Assembly (NCBI RefSeq): GCF_025567415.1
Contig: NZ_JAOQJV010000006.1
Location: 62,001 to 126,000 of the forward strand
DNA: 64,000 nt
Direction: 5' to 3'
DNA from: Claveliimonas ammoniilytica
GTDB taxonomy: Bacteria; Bacillota; Clostridia; Lachnospirales; Lachnospiraceae
The notes beneath the pieces were generated by a model. That model saw only the letters and a list, made by a program, of their open reading frames with translations, was not told where the DNA came from and made no database searches. Within the stretch, counting starts at the first letter, position 1. Each line of letters starts with the position of its first letter. Positions 53,638-62,096 of this stretch are shown one piece after another. Made by a program: the position numbers and the translations under genes.

Positions 53638-54432
53638 CTATCCCTCCTGCTCATCCGCAAGCTGTCCTGCAATCTTCTGACACACCTCTTCCACACCGAA
53701 GCCTTCTTCTTCCGGCCTTCCCACAACGACAAGTACAGTCCCTGTCTCCATAGCCGCTTCATATTTTTCTTCAAATCCTCCGGTCTTGCCAGATTCTTTT
53801 GTTACAAAATAATCTGCTTCTGTCTGTCTGAGCATTGCGACATTCAATTCTTTGGAAAACGGTCCCTGCATAGCAATCAGATGCTTTCCGTCAAATCCAA
53901 GATCCATACTCTTCTTCACCGATTCCCAGACTGATAATACTCTCGCATAACAACGCTCTTGATAATCATCCAGTTCCGCATATAATCCCAGTTCTTTGCT
54001 CCCAGTAGAAATAAATATATTTCCTTTGGTGTTATTAAGATACTCTATCGCTTGTTTTACAGAGTCCACCCAGACCACGGTGCAGCCTGTATCACCGATT
54101 GGCTCCATCTCCTCTGCCAAATGTTCCTCTTCCCTCAGGCAACGAAGATACCGTACCTCTGCCCGCTCACACGCTCGCTTAATGTTACCGGTTACAAGAA
54201 CAGCAAATGGGTGCGTCGCATCTATCACCAGATCAATCTCTTTCTCACTCAGAAATGCTGTGATGTCATCCTCATCCATCCGTCCGGTAAGCAGATGAAG
54301 ATGCTGATACTCCTCCAAAAGTCTGCCACCATATTCAGTTGCCACGCTGACATAGCTGTCCGCTACGGTATCATTCAGGTACTCCGCAATTCTTCTTCCT
54401 TCCGTTGTACCCGCAAATACTAAAATCTTCAT
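53638..54432 (-). CDS. cbiJ: Cobalt-precorrin-6A reductase CbiJ
   Basis: A 264-residue NAD(P)H-dependent reductase. I use the ATG at 54432 after GGTGGAG; a GTG two codons earlier is possible. Signatures are MKILVFAGTTEGRRIAEYL at the start, GRMDEDDITAFL, VIDATHPFAV (about 75) and ISTGSKELGLY (about 145). It is the first gene of the operon that runs to cbiC/tetR, and a promoter lies just upstream. Confidence 0.92.
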   Translation of the reverse strand: MKILVFAGTTEGRRIAEYLNDTVADSYVSVATEYGGRLLEEYQHLHLLTGRMDEDDITAFLSEKEIDLVIDATHPFAVLVTGNIKRACERAEVRYLRCLREEEHLAEEMEPIGDTGCTVVWVDSVKQAIEYLNNTKGNIFISTGSKELGLYAELDDYQERCYARVLSVWESVKKSMDLGFDGKHLIAMQGPFSKELNVAMLRQTEADYFVTKESGKTGGFEEKYEAAMETGTVLVVVGRPEEEGFGVEEVCQKIAGQLADEQEG

Positions 54433-54483
54433 GTACACTCCACCCTGTTATATCATCTGTATGTCTATGTATATTCTGTCACG

Positions 54484-54512
54484 ATTTTATCATTTTCATA
54501 GGAAATACGCAA
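54484..54512 (-). promoter_or_regulatory. Promoter of the cobalamin biosynthesis operon
   Basis: On the minus strand, -35 TTGCGT (54507-54512) and -10 TAAAAT (54484-54489) have 17-base spacing, giving a leader of only about 45 bases before cbiJ. No B12 box or other cobalamin-riboswitch signature was found in 54433-54700, in contrast to the uptake operon. Confidence 0.6.
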
Positions 54513-54529
54513 CTCTCACAAAAAACATA

Positions 54530-54558
54530 TTGACATATGTATTTCAAAAGTATATCAT
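54530..54558 (+). promoter_or_regulatory. Divergent promoter reading toward the 49-codon gene
   Basis: -35 TTGACA (54530-54535) and -10 TATCAT (54553-54558) have 17-base spacing on the plus strand. Its -35 box is 17 bases from that of the opposing cobalamin promoter, so a single regulator could affect both. The leader would be about 127 bases long. Confidence 0.6.
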
Positions 54559-54577
54559 TTATGTAATTTGTATTTTC

Positions 54578-54918
54578 ATTAACTATTTCCTAAGGCTTAT
54601 ATCTTTACATTTATTTTTCCTTTTGATATGATGTAATTACAAATAGTTATAGATTCGTATTGTATACATTATAAGAAAGGTGGTATGGAAAGTGAGTGAT
54701 AATTTGACTAATCAGGAACTTTGTATTCTTCTGGAATCCATTCGCGCCCTGTTACAGACTGGCAACAGTGAACGCGCAGAAGAAATCATAACTAACGCGA
54801 TCCAGCACATAGACAAAACTCAGACTGTAAACGTCCTGTAATTTTCATTTGATTTTTCAACAAGTTCAACAATCACTGTACTTATCAACTGAGATATAAG
54901 CCTTATGAACAAGTTAAT
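54578..54918. mobile_element. Small element bounded by 27-bp imperfect inverted repeats
   Basis: 54578-54604 and the reverse complement of 54892-54918 agree at 24 of 27 positions, including an unbroken core of 14 bases (TAAGGCTTATATCT). They enclose 287 bases holding the 49-codon plus-strand gene. The right end supplies the cbiG stop codon. The form suggests a MITE-like insertion that split cbiG from the rest of the operon. No target-site duplication is evident, so paired regulatory sites remain possible. Confidence 0.5.
54692..54841 (+). CDS. Small protein of 49 residues, unrecognised
   Basis: The frame starts with GTG seven bases after AAAGGTGG, a strong ribosome site, and encodes VSDNLTNQELCILLESIRAL followed by LLQTGNSERAEEIITNAIQ and a short polar end. 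The sequence is largely amphipathic helix, soluble and mildly acidic, with one cysteine and no membrane segment. It is the only plus-strand gene among the cobalamin genes and lies between inverted repeats. Good ribosome site, upstream promoter and protein-like composition support it; I recognise no family. Confidence 0.65.
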   Translation: MSDNLTNQELCILLESIRALLQTGNSERAEEIITNAIQHIDKTQTVNVL

Positions 54919-55978
54919 ACCGCATTCCAAGAGAAACTGTCATCCTATCTAAGCGCAGTTTCTCCTGGATAATCTTTCCATCTTTTTCATCCTTCAGATA
55001 GTACTTTACTGCCCGTTCGCATACATTATCCACTCCGGTAACCTGCTGCACAAATTCTGAGCTGCTGCTTGCCTCTCCGGTACTCTTAAGCTGCTCTGAA
55101 GTGTACGTGATAAACGGAACCTTCCACTTCTCAGAAAGTTCATTCAATCCTGTTTCTTCTGCTTTCAGGTCAATGCTTACGATGGCTTCCAGCTGCCTCT
55201 GATCAAGTCCATGCCGTGCAGTCGTCTCAGATATGCCCTGTTCCAGGATCTGCATGGCAGTTCCTTTTCTGCATCCCACACCTGCTACAACATTACCGAT
55301 CTGTAATACCAGAATTCTCTTTGAACTATCCTTAGTATCTGTGGATATACATACTCCATACTCATATTCATTCAGCATGTCTTTACTATCACACCATTTT
55401 AATTCAGTATACTGCTCCGTTTCTTTTATGGCTTTCTGTTTTAGAAGAGGATAACCATCTTCAACATAAATTCCTACAGATTCGCCTTCCAAAACGGCAA
55501 CAGAAATCAGCTTCGCTTTCTCCCTGTCTGCAATCTTCAGATAGTGGTCTCTCGCGAAGGCATCTACGGCAAACTTCCGCTGTACATCAGTAGCTGTCGT
55601 GATCACCGGAATGGCTCCCGTAATGTCTGCAATCTGCTCTGCCAGAGGAATGGCTCCGCCCATATGTCCGGACAATAATGGAATAATATGCTGTGCTTTC
55701 TCATCCATCACAAGTACCGCAGAATCTGTATATTTATCCTTCACACTCGGTGCAATCATTCGAACCGCAATACCGGCTGCTCCGATGAACAAGAAATCAT
55801 CCACACCCCAATACTCCTGAATCCATTCCGGTATATTCTCCGGCAGATAAGTCAATTCTTCCTTTCTATCCAATATGCGTTTTGGCGCATAACCCGCACA
55901 AGAGTCATTATTTAGTTTCTTACGCAACTTTTCATTTAATTCAGTTCCTGTTTTTGTAAAACTTAAGATCCGAAGCAT
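54914..55978 (-). CDS. cbiG: Cobalt-precorrin-5A hydrolase CbiG
   Basis: A 354-residue protein that opens the delta-lactone and releases the C20 fragment as acetaldehyde. Signatures are the FIGAAGIAVRMIAP segment (about 67), DSAVLVMDEKAQHIIPLLSGHMGGAIPLA (split by a GHMGG core, about 90-115), ATDVQRKFAVDAFA (about 133) and the C-terminal GVGCRKGT (about 235). I start at the ATG ten bases after GGAG; a TTG two codons earlier is closer to it. The gene is separated from cbiJ by the inverted-repeat element. Confidence 0.93.
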   Translation of the reverse strand: MLRILSFTKTGTELNEKLRKKLNNDSCAGYAPKRILDRKEELTYLPENIPEWIQEYWGVDDFLFIGAAGIAVRMIAPSVKDKYTDSAVLVMDEKAQHIIPLLSGHMGGAIPLAEQIADITGAIPVITTATDVQRKFAVDAFARDHYLKIADREKAKLISVAVLEGESVGIYVEDGYPLLKQKAIKETEQYTELKWCDSKDMLNEYEYGVCISTDTKDSSKRILVLQIGNVVAGVGCRKGTAMQILEQGISETTARHGLDQRQLEAIVSIDLKAEETGLNELSEKWKVPFITYTSEQLKSTGEASSSSEFVQQVTGVDNVCERAVKYYLKDEKDGKIIQEKLRLDRMTVSLGMRY

Positions 55979-56024
55979 CAGCAATCATCTCCATAGATAA
56001 ATATTTTCCAACACAGTATAACAT

Positions 56025-56053
56025 AAAATCGAGCAGGCTGACACCTGCTCGAT
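56025..56053 (-). terminator. Terminator after the small membrane protein gene
   Basis: A perfect ATCGAGCAGG/CCTGCTCGAT stem (56028-56037 with 56044-56053) with a six-base loop is followed on the minus strand by TTTTATG. It separates the upstream membrane-protein gene from cbiG. Confidence 0.8.
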
Positions 56054-56079
56054 CCTAAACAAACTTCAATATTTCATGC

Positions 56080-56562
56080 TTACTTGAAACATTTTTTAAT
56101 TGTCGAAAATGCTCCTAAAGCTGTAAACAGATACAACATCGCAAGATCTTTATAATATGCTGATGCGACATCTCCAACTCTGATGATTTCTGGTGTTGCC
56201 TGAAATGCAGTGAAAAAATCCACGTCATATACATCTGCAACCGCAATTGCATAAGTAATCCAATTGCTGACATATATCATGACAATCATAATGATAAGAG
56301 TAATAATAATTCCCTTTTTACTCACTGTTTTTCCAAGCATCTGATAGCCGCGCAAGGCACATACTCCCATAACCACACCGCACAGTGCCGAAACGTAACC
56401 AAGCTGTCCTGTGATCACAATACAAATAACTCCGATCAATGTTCCTGCCAGGGCACCCACTGCACCCAGAAAGACATTTTCCTTTACTGGAGCCTGGACA
56501 GTTGCATTACCCCCTCCATAGCTATACTCCATGCTGCTTTGATAGTCTTTATTCTCTTCCAT
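56080..56562 (-). CDS. Small multi-pass membrane protein, unrecognised
   Basis: A 160-residue protein: a polar, Gly/Tyr-rich start (about 1-27) and four hydrophobic helices (about 30-52, 56-72, 84-108, 135-155). Between helices 3 and 4 is an acidic loop (VADVYDVDFFTAFQATPE). It resembles uncharacterised Lachnospiraceae membrane proteins often linked to zinc-ribbon/DUF families, but I cannot name a family. It has its own terminator. Plain 56563-56770 upstream contains no supported gene. Confidence 0.7.
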   Translation of the reverse strand: MEENKDYQSSMEYSYGGGNATVQAPVKENVFLGAVGALAGTLIGVICIVITGQLGYVSALCGVVMGVCALRGYQMLGKTVSKKGIIITLIIMIVMIYVSNWITYAIAVADVYDVDFFTAFQATPEIIRVGDVASAYYKDLAMLYLFTALGAFSTIKKCFK

Positions 56563-56770
56563 ATTGCTTCTCCTTTAGATTTGGAAATCAATAAAATTTA
56601 CTCTCATTATTATCTTATCATACTGCACTATATCTGACAATCTTCGATTCATTTTTACATCTGTCATTTCCTGTAGATTTCCCATTCATTATGTGCAATA
56701 ATATATAAGATTGTGTGTTGAAAATTGCATTTTTGCAGACACCATCAAACTTATATTTTAATTAGGAAAG

Positions 56771-56808
56771 AGAGGATTACAGTTACATTTATAAACTGTA
56801 TATAATTT
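56771..56808 (+). promoter_or_regulatory. Hairpin-bridged ribosome site candidate before sstT
   Basis: AGAGGA (56771-56776) is 32 bases from the ATG, too far for normal use. A 7-bp hairpin (56778-56784 with 56794-56800, TACAGTT/AACTGTA) lies between. If folded, it leaves about nine bases between the site and the ATG, an ideal distance. TATAATTT directly before the ATG is likely chance rather than a -10. Confidence 0.4.
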
Positions 56809-58038
56809 ATGAAAAAAGTAATTGAAAAATGGAATCAGATCAGTCTCATTAAACGAATCATCTGCGGACTGATCCTCGGACTGATCCTTGGACTTACTAT
56901 TCCGCAAGTAACAGTAATATCCATGCTGGGTGATATCTTCGTTGGTGCATTGAAAGCCATTGCTCCGGTTCTGGTTTTCTTCCTGGTCATGAGTGCCTTA
57001 AGTGGACAGCACATCGGACAACGAACTAATATGAGTACCATCATTATCCTATACCTACTTGGTACTTTTCTTGCCGGTGCCGTTGCCGTCATTGCTAGTT
57101 TTCTGTTCCCGGTATCTCTGACTCTGACTGAGAATACACAGGATTTAACTGCACCTGGCGGTGTCGGAGAAGTACTGACCAACCTGTTAATGAATATTGT
57201 ATCTAATCCGATCAACGCTCTTGCAGAAGCTAATTACGTGGGTGTCCTGACCTGGGCAGTGATCTTTGGAATTGCTCTGAAAAGAGCTTCTGATTCTACC
57301 AAGCAGATGCTATCTGATATTGCAGATGCCATCTCAACTGCTGTACGCTGGATCATTTCCTGTGCACCGTTTGGTATCATGGGTCTGATGTTCACAACCG
57401 TATCACAGCAGGGACTTAATGTACTGGCATCCTACGGTCGCCTGTTAATAATTTTGCTCGGAACTATGTTCTTCGTTGCATTGATTGTAAATCCACTGAT
57501 CGCATATATCTGTATGCGCCGTAATCCATACCCACTGGTATTCCGATGTCTCCGTGACAGCGGTCTGACAGCATTCTTCACGCGAAGCTCTGCTGCCAAT
57601 ATTCCGGTCAATATGGAACTGTGCGAAAGCCTCGGATTAGATGAAGATACATACTCCATCTCCATTCCTCTGGGCGCTACCATCAATATGGGCGGTGCTG
57701 CAATTACCATTTCAACACTGACTCTGGCTGCTACCCATACACTGAATATCCATGTGGATCTGCCGACAGCAATCATTCTATGTGTCTTATCCGCTGCCAG
57801 TGCCTGCGGCGCATCCGGTGTAGCGGGAGGTTCACTGCTTCTGATCCCACTTGCCTGCAGCCTGTTCGGTATTCCAAATGACCTGTCCATGCAGGTAGTC
57901 GGTGTAGGATTTATTATCGGTGTCCTGCAGGATTCCTGCGAAACTGCACTGAATTCTTCCACAGATGCCCTGTTCACTGCTATTGCAGAATTCCGCGACA
58001 GGCGTCTTCACCCGGAAAGATACACTTCTAAATCATAA
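56809..58038 (+). CDS. sstT: Serine/threonine:Na+ symporter SstT
   Basis: A 409-residue transporter of the dicarboxylate/amino acid:cation symporter family with about eight to nine hydrophobic helices and re-entrant loops. Signatures are IIYLLGTFLAGAVAV, FFTRSSAANIPVNMELCESLGL split around residue 270, SIPLGATINMGGAAITI (about 285) and ASACGASGVAGGSLLLIP (about 335). SstT imports serine and threonine with Na+. Monocistronic. Confidence 0.93.
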   Translation: MKKVIEKWNQISLIKRIICGLILGLILGLTIPQVTVISMLGDIFVGALKAIAPVLVFFLVMSALSGQHIGQRTNMSTIIILYLLGTFLAGAVAVIASFLFPVSLTLTENTQDLTAPGGVGEVLTNLLMNIVSNPINALAEANYVGVLTWAVIFGIALKRASDSTKQMLSDIADAISTAVRWIISCAPFGIMGLMFTTVSQQGLNVLASYGRLLIILLGTMFFVALIVNPLIAYICMRRNPYPLVFRCLRDSGLTAFFTRSSAANIPVNMELCESLGLDEDTYSISIPLGATINMGGAAITISTLTLAATHTLNIHVDLPTAIILCVLSAASACGASGVAGGSLLLIPLACSLFGIPNDLSMQVVGVGFIIGVLQDSCETALNSSTDALFTAIAEFRDRRLHPERYTSKS

Positions 58039-58049
58039 ACATATAGTAA

Positions 58050-58092
58050 AGCCCTCATGCTATGCCACTTTCGCAAAACATGAGGGCTATTT
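58050..58092. terminator. Bidirectional terminator between sstT and the MarR gene
   Basis: Arms AGCCCTCATG (58050-58059) and CATGAGGGCT (58079-58088) form a 10-bp stem, with ATTT on the plus side and TTTACT on the minus side. It serves the two convergent genes. Confidence 0.7.
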
Positions 58093-58093
58093 A

Positions 58094-58531
58094 TCATCTG
58101 TAACTTCTGAAAAATTCTGCCAGACTGTTCAATGTCTTCACCAACACAGGTACTTCTTCCTGATCCAGTGCCTCTACCACTGCGTCTGTCATCTTTTTAT
58201 GAAATTCTTCGTGATGATGGTATGCTTTTATCCCCTTTTCCGTCAGACGGATATACACCACTCTCCGATCTTCCTCACTCCGAATACGCTCTGCATACTT
58301 CTTTTTCACAAGGCTATTCATAGAAGTTGTCAGCGAACCAACGGTAATATTGAGCTTTTTTGCAATCATAGACATATTATTACCTTCACCCAACCCAATT
58401 GCTTCGATAATGTGCATATCATTATTGGTGATATCTTTGTACTCTTCTGTAATAATCGCCTTCTCTTCCAGCTCCCATATTTCATTAAACAGATGAACCA
58501 GAATATCGTTAATTGCCTTGTATGTATCCAA
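58094..58531 (-). CDS. MarR-family regulator, possibly FabT-like
   Basis: A 145-residue winged-helix protein: helices about 1-50, recognition region MIAKKLNITVGSLTTSMNSLVKKK (in pieces, about 55-80), and wing RIRSEEDRRVVYIRLTEKG (about 82-100). Start is TTG after GAGGAG; no ATG fits. Its length and its place next to fatty-acid genes fit FabT, which represses fab genes with acyl-ACP. FabT normally leads the operon, whereas this gene trails accDA by 72 bases. Confidence 0.8.
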   Translation of the reverse strand: MDTYKAINDILVHLFNEIWELEEKAIITEEYKDITNNDMHIIEAIGLGEGNNMSMIAKKLNITVGSLTTSMNSLVKKKYAERIRSEEDRRVVYIRLTEKGIKAYHHHEEFHKKMTDAVVEALDQEEVPVLVKTLNSLAEFFRSYR

Positions 58532-58603
58532 ATCCGTACTCCTCTTCCTTTTTTTCTATGACTATTTTAGCACGAAATATGTAAATATGCCAGTGCAAAA
58601 ATC

Positions 58604-60301
58604 CTACATTCTGCGAAAACGTTCATACCGCTCTTCCACTAATTTAATGCCTGTTTTCTTCTGTTTTTCTTCCAGAAATCTATATATTTTTTGTTCCATC
58701 ACATTCGTCACCTCGGAAAATGTATTTATATTTAACATCTCCGGTTCCTCTATGATCTGTTCAACCACACCCAGATTCATTAAATCTGCCGCTGTAAGTT
58801 TCATCACTCCCGCCGCTTCTTCAGCACGTTTACTATCCTTCCAGAGAATCGACGCAAATCCTTCCGGAGACAGGATGGAATATATAGAATTCTCTAACAT
58901 CCACACTTCATCTGCTACAGCTAATGCCAGTGCGCCACCGCTTCCTCCTTCACCAATAACAATTGACAGGATTGGTACTTTGAGCGCAGACATCTCATAC
59001 AAATTGCGTGCAATAGCTTCCCCCTGTCCTCTCTCTTCCGCTTCCAGACCACAAAATGCTCCCGGTGTATCCACAAAACAGATTACTGGCCGTTGAAACT
59101 TTTCTGCCTGTTTCATCAGGCGAAGTGCCTTGCGATATCCTTCCGGTGATGGCATTCCAAAATTATGTTCAATGTTTTCTTTCGTTGTACGACCCTTTTC
59201 CTGTGCGATCACAGTTACCGGAATTCCGTGGAATCTGGCAACACCTCCAATGATGGCTCTGTCATCTCCATAGCAACGGTCACCCCGTTGTTCTGTAAAA
59301 TCCGTAAAAAGTGCATGAATATAATCACTTCCGGAAGGGCGGTCTTTTGCCCTGGAAATCTGCACACGTTCCCAGGCTGTTTTCTCTCTGTCCACATTCT
59401 TCTGGTGTACTGTTTCTAAGTTACTATCTATGACTACTTTTTCACATTTCCTATTAACATGTAATCTTAATACATTATATAGATATTTTTTTATATCTTT
59501 TCTTTCTACAACCGCATCTACAAATCCATGCGTCTGCAGAAATTCTGACCTTTGAAATCCCTCCGGTAATTTCTGATGGATTGTCTGTTCAATCACCCTC
59601 GGACCTGCAAATCCAACCAATGCTCCCGGCTCTGCAAGCGTAATATCACCTTCCATAGCAAAGCTTGCTGTCACACCTCCTGTAGTTGGATTGGTCAGAA
59701 CTGCAACATATAATAGTCCTGCATCGCTGTGCTTTTTAATTGCTGCTGACGTCTTTGCCATCTGCATAAGCGAAAGAATCCCCTCTTGCATTCTGGCACC
59801 ACCGGAACATGTAAAGAGAATCACCGGAAGCTGTTCTTCTTCTGCCCGTTCAAACGCACGGGTAATTTTTTCACCTACAGCCTGTCCCATACTGGCCATC
59901 ATAAAACGTCCATCACAGACACCGAGTACTGTTTCTATTCCACCAATCTGTGCTTTACCTGTAATTACCGCCTCTTTCAAACCAGTTTTTTCCTGCAGCA
60001 TCTTCTGCTTTTCTGTATATCCGGCATAATGCAGAGGATTATTTCCCACAAGATCTTCATCCCATTCTTCGAAACTCCCCTCATCAGCAATCATCTCGAC
60101 ACGCTGATACGCCGGTATCCGGAAATAATTACCGCACTTTGGACAGATACAGTCATTATTCTGTACTTCATCTGTAAAAATAGCCTCCTTACAGACGTTA
60201 CACTTACGAAGCAGTCCATCCGGGACTTCCGGTTGCCTGTCATACCCACGCAGCGCCGTATCATTTCTTCTGGTCTTCTTAAACATATTTTTCAGTTTCA
60301 T
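58604..60301 (-). CDS. accDA: Fused acetyl-CoA carboxylase carboxyltransferase, beta-alpha (AccD-AccA)
   Basis: A single 565-residue chain. The N half is AccD: a C4 zinc ribbon (CNVC...CPKC, about 35-57), then TCSGGARMQEG (about 165) and GFAGPRVIEQT (about 230). From about residue 315 it is AccA: FTDFTEQRGDRCYGDDRAI split around residue 335, AQEKGRTTKENIEHNFG, and GGSGGALALAV. It transfers carboxyl from biotin to acetyl-CoA to form malonyl-CoA. It overlaps accC by ATGA. Confidence 0.95.
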   Translation of the reverse strand: MKLKNMFKKTRRNDTALRGYDRQPEVPDGLLRKCNVCKEAIFTDEVQNNDCICPKCGNYFRIPAYQRVEMIADEGSFEEWDEDLVGNNPLHYAGYTEKQKMLQEKTGLKEAVITGKAQIGGIETVLGVCDGRFMMASMGQAVGEKITRAFERAEEEQLPVILFTCSGGARMQEGILSLMQMAKTSAAIKKHSDAGLLYVAVLTNPTTGGVTASFAMEGDITLAEPGALVGFAGPRVIEQTIHQKLPEGFQRSEFLQTHGFVDAVVERKDIKKYLYNVLRLHVNRKCEKVVIDSNLETVHQKNVDREKTAWERVQISRAKDRPSGSDYIHALFTDFTEQRGDRCYGDDRAIIGGVARFHGIPVTVIAQEKGRTTKENIEHNFGMPSPEGYRKALRLMKQAEKFQRPVICFVDTPGAFCGLEAEERGQGEAIARNLYEMSALKVPILSIVIGEGGSGGALALAVADEVWMLENSIYSILSPEGFASILWKDSKRAEEAAGVMKLTAADLMNLGVVEQIIEEPEMLNINTFSEVTNVMEQKIYRFLEEKQKKTGIKLVEERYERFRRM

Positions 60302-61647
60302 GATTCTTCCTCACTGAGCCTGTCTATAAATTCAATATCGGTATCGCCTGACGCAAACCCGGGATGTCCAATCAGTTCATACTGATAATCTACATTGGTA
60401 TCAATCCCCTCAATGATAATCTCACCTAGTGCACTCTGCATTTTCGCCACGGCCTCCTGACGATTCCGAGCATGTACAATAATCTTAGCGATCATGGAAT
60501 CATAATACGGAGGCACTTCGTATCCGCTGTAGATGGCAGAATCAATGCGGACTCCTTTTCCGCCCGGCAGATAAATATCATGTATCTTTCCCGGAGAAGG
60601 CCGAAAGTTCTTCTTTGGGTTCTCTGCATTGATCCGACATTCAATTGCATGTCCGCTCAGATGGATTTCTTCCTGTGTATAAGCAAGCGGCTCACCTGAC
60701 GCAATCCGAATCTGTTCTTTCACAAGGTCAATACCGGTTACCCATTCTGTTACCGGATGTTCTACCTGAATTCTCGTATTCATTTCCATAAAATAAAATT
60801 TTCCATCCGGCTCCAGCAGAAATTCAATGGTTCCTGCATTTTCATACCCGGAAACTCTGGCTGCTGTCACCGCAGCCTTTCCCATCTGCTCACGAAGGGC
60901 TTCTGAGAGAGCCGGCGATGGGGATTCCTCCACCAGCTTTTGATGGTTTCTCTGAAGCGAACAGTCCCGTTCTCCAAGATGTATGACATGACCGTATTTA
61001 TCCGCCAGTATCTGGAATTCGATATGTCTTGGCCGCTGTACAAAATGTTCCAGGTACATCGTTCCATCTCCAAATGCAGCTACTGCTTCTTTCTGCGCTG
61101 TACAAAATGCATGTCGAAGCTCTGTTTCATCTGCCGCCACACGCATACCTTTTCCACCGCCGCCAAGAGCTGCCTTCACGATCACCGGATATCCTACCTC
61201 TGCAGCAACAGGAACCGCTTCTTCCGGTTCATATAGTGCTTCTTTACTTCCTGGAATAACCGGAACACCTGCCTGGATCATCGTATTTCTTGCCTGTGAT
61301 TTATTGCCCAGCCTCTCGATTGTATCTGCGTCAGGACCGATAAATGTGATCTGACACTGCTCACATAACCTGGCAAACTGACTGTTCTCTGACAGAAATC
61401 CAAAACCGGGATGCACTGCATCTGCCCCGGAAATGATTGTTGCGCTGATAATCCGCTCCATATTCAGATAACTCTCTGCGGATGATGCCGGACCGATACA
61501 GACTGCCTCATCCGCAAGCTGTGTATGTAACGCTTCCCGATCTGCTTCTGAATACACTGCTACGGTTTCAATTCCCATCTCTCTGCATGCGCGAATAATC
61601 CGTACCGCAATTTCGCCACGATTGGCAATCAATACCTTCTTAATCAT
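60298..61647 (-). CDS. accC: Biotin carboxylase AccC
   Basis: A 449-residue biotin carboxylase starting MIKKVLIANRGEIAVR. A frame 14 codons longer overlaps fabZ and is unlikely. ATP-grasp motifs are KAALGGGGKGMRV (about 160) and EMNTRIQVEHPVTE (about 288). It carboxylates biotin on AccB using bicarbonate and ATP. The start overlaps the fabZ stop by eight bases. Confidence 0.97.
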   Translation of the reverse strand: MIKKVLIANRGEIAVRIIRACREMGIETVAVYSEADREALHTQLADEAVCIGPASSAESYLNMERIISATIISGADAVHPGFGFLSENSQFARLCEQCQITFIGPDADTIERLGNKSQARNTMIQAGVPVIPGSKEALYEPEEAVPVAAEVGYPVIVKAALGGGGKGMRVAADETELRHAFCTAQKEAVAAFGDGTMYLEHFVQRPRHIEFQILADKYGHVIHLGERDCSLQRNHQKLVEESPSPALSEALREQMGKAAVTAARVSGYENAGTIEFLLEPDGKFYFMEMNTRIQVEHPVTEWVTGIDLVKEQIRIASGEPLAYTQEEIHLSGHAIECRINAENPKKNFRPSPGKIHDIYLPGGKGVRIDSAIYSGYEVPPYYDSMIAKIIVHARNRQEAVAKMQSALGEIIIEGIDTNVDYQYELIGHPGFASGDTDIEFIDRLSEEES

Positions 61648-62080
61648 TATTCTGGCCAACCACAAAAGTAAGTTCTGCACTGACAACAACTTTGCCGTCT
61701 ACACTTGCCACCGCTTCACCGACTCCCAATGGTCCTTTCTGTCTGATAATCCTGGTCTCCAGACGCACTTTATCCCCCGGTACGACTTTTCCTTTAAAGC
61801 GACATTTCTGAATCCCGCCAAAATAGGCAATTTTTCCTTTATTTTCCTCTTTTGAAAGAATAGCTACTGCTCCGGTCTGCGCTAATGCCTCCACGGTCAG
61901 CACGCCCGGCATTACCGGTTCCTGTGGAAAATGTCCCTGAAAGAATTCTTCTCTGAAGGATACACATTTATATCCAACCGCATATTCTCCCGGCTCATAA
62001 TCTTCAATATAATCCACCAACAGAAATGGATGTCTGTGTGGAATAATTTCTTCAATTTCCTTGATTCCCAGATGTCTCAT
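61640..62080 (-). CDS. fabZ: 3-hydroxyacyl-ACP dehydratase FabZ
   Basis: A 146-residue hot-dog-fold dehydratase starting six bases after AGGAGG. The catalytic His is in PHRHPFLLVD (about 14-23) and the Glu in MPGVLTVEALAQTGAV (about 60-75). It forms trans-2-enoyl-ACP in chain elongation. The longer open frame from 62125 is not supported. Confidence 0.96.
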   Translation of the reverse strand: MRHLGIKEIEEIIPHRHPFLLVDYIEDYEPGEYAVGYKCVSFREEFFQGHFPQEPVMPGVLTVEALAQTGAVAILSKEENKGKIAYFGGIQKCRFKGKVVPGDKVRLETRIIRQKGPLGVGEAVASVDGKVVVSAELTFVVGQNND

Positions 62081-62096
62081 CTCAGTCCTCCTGTAT

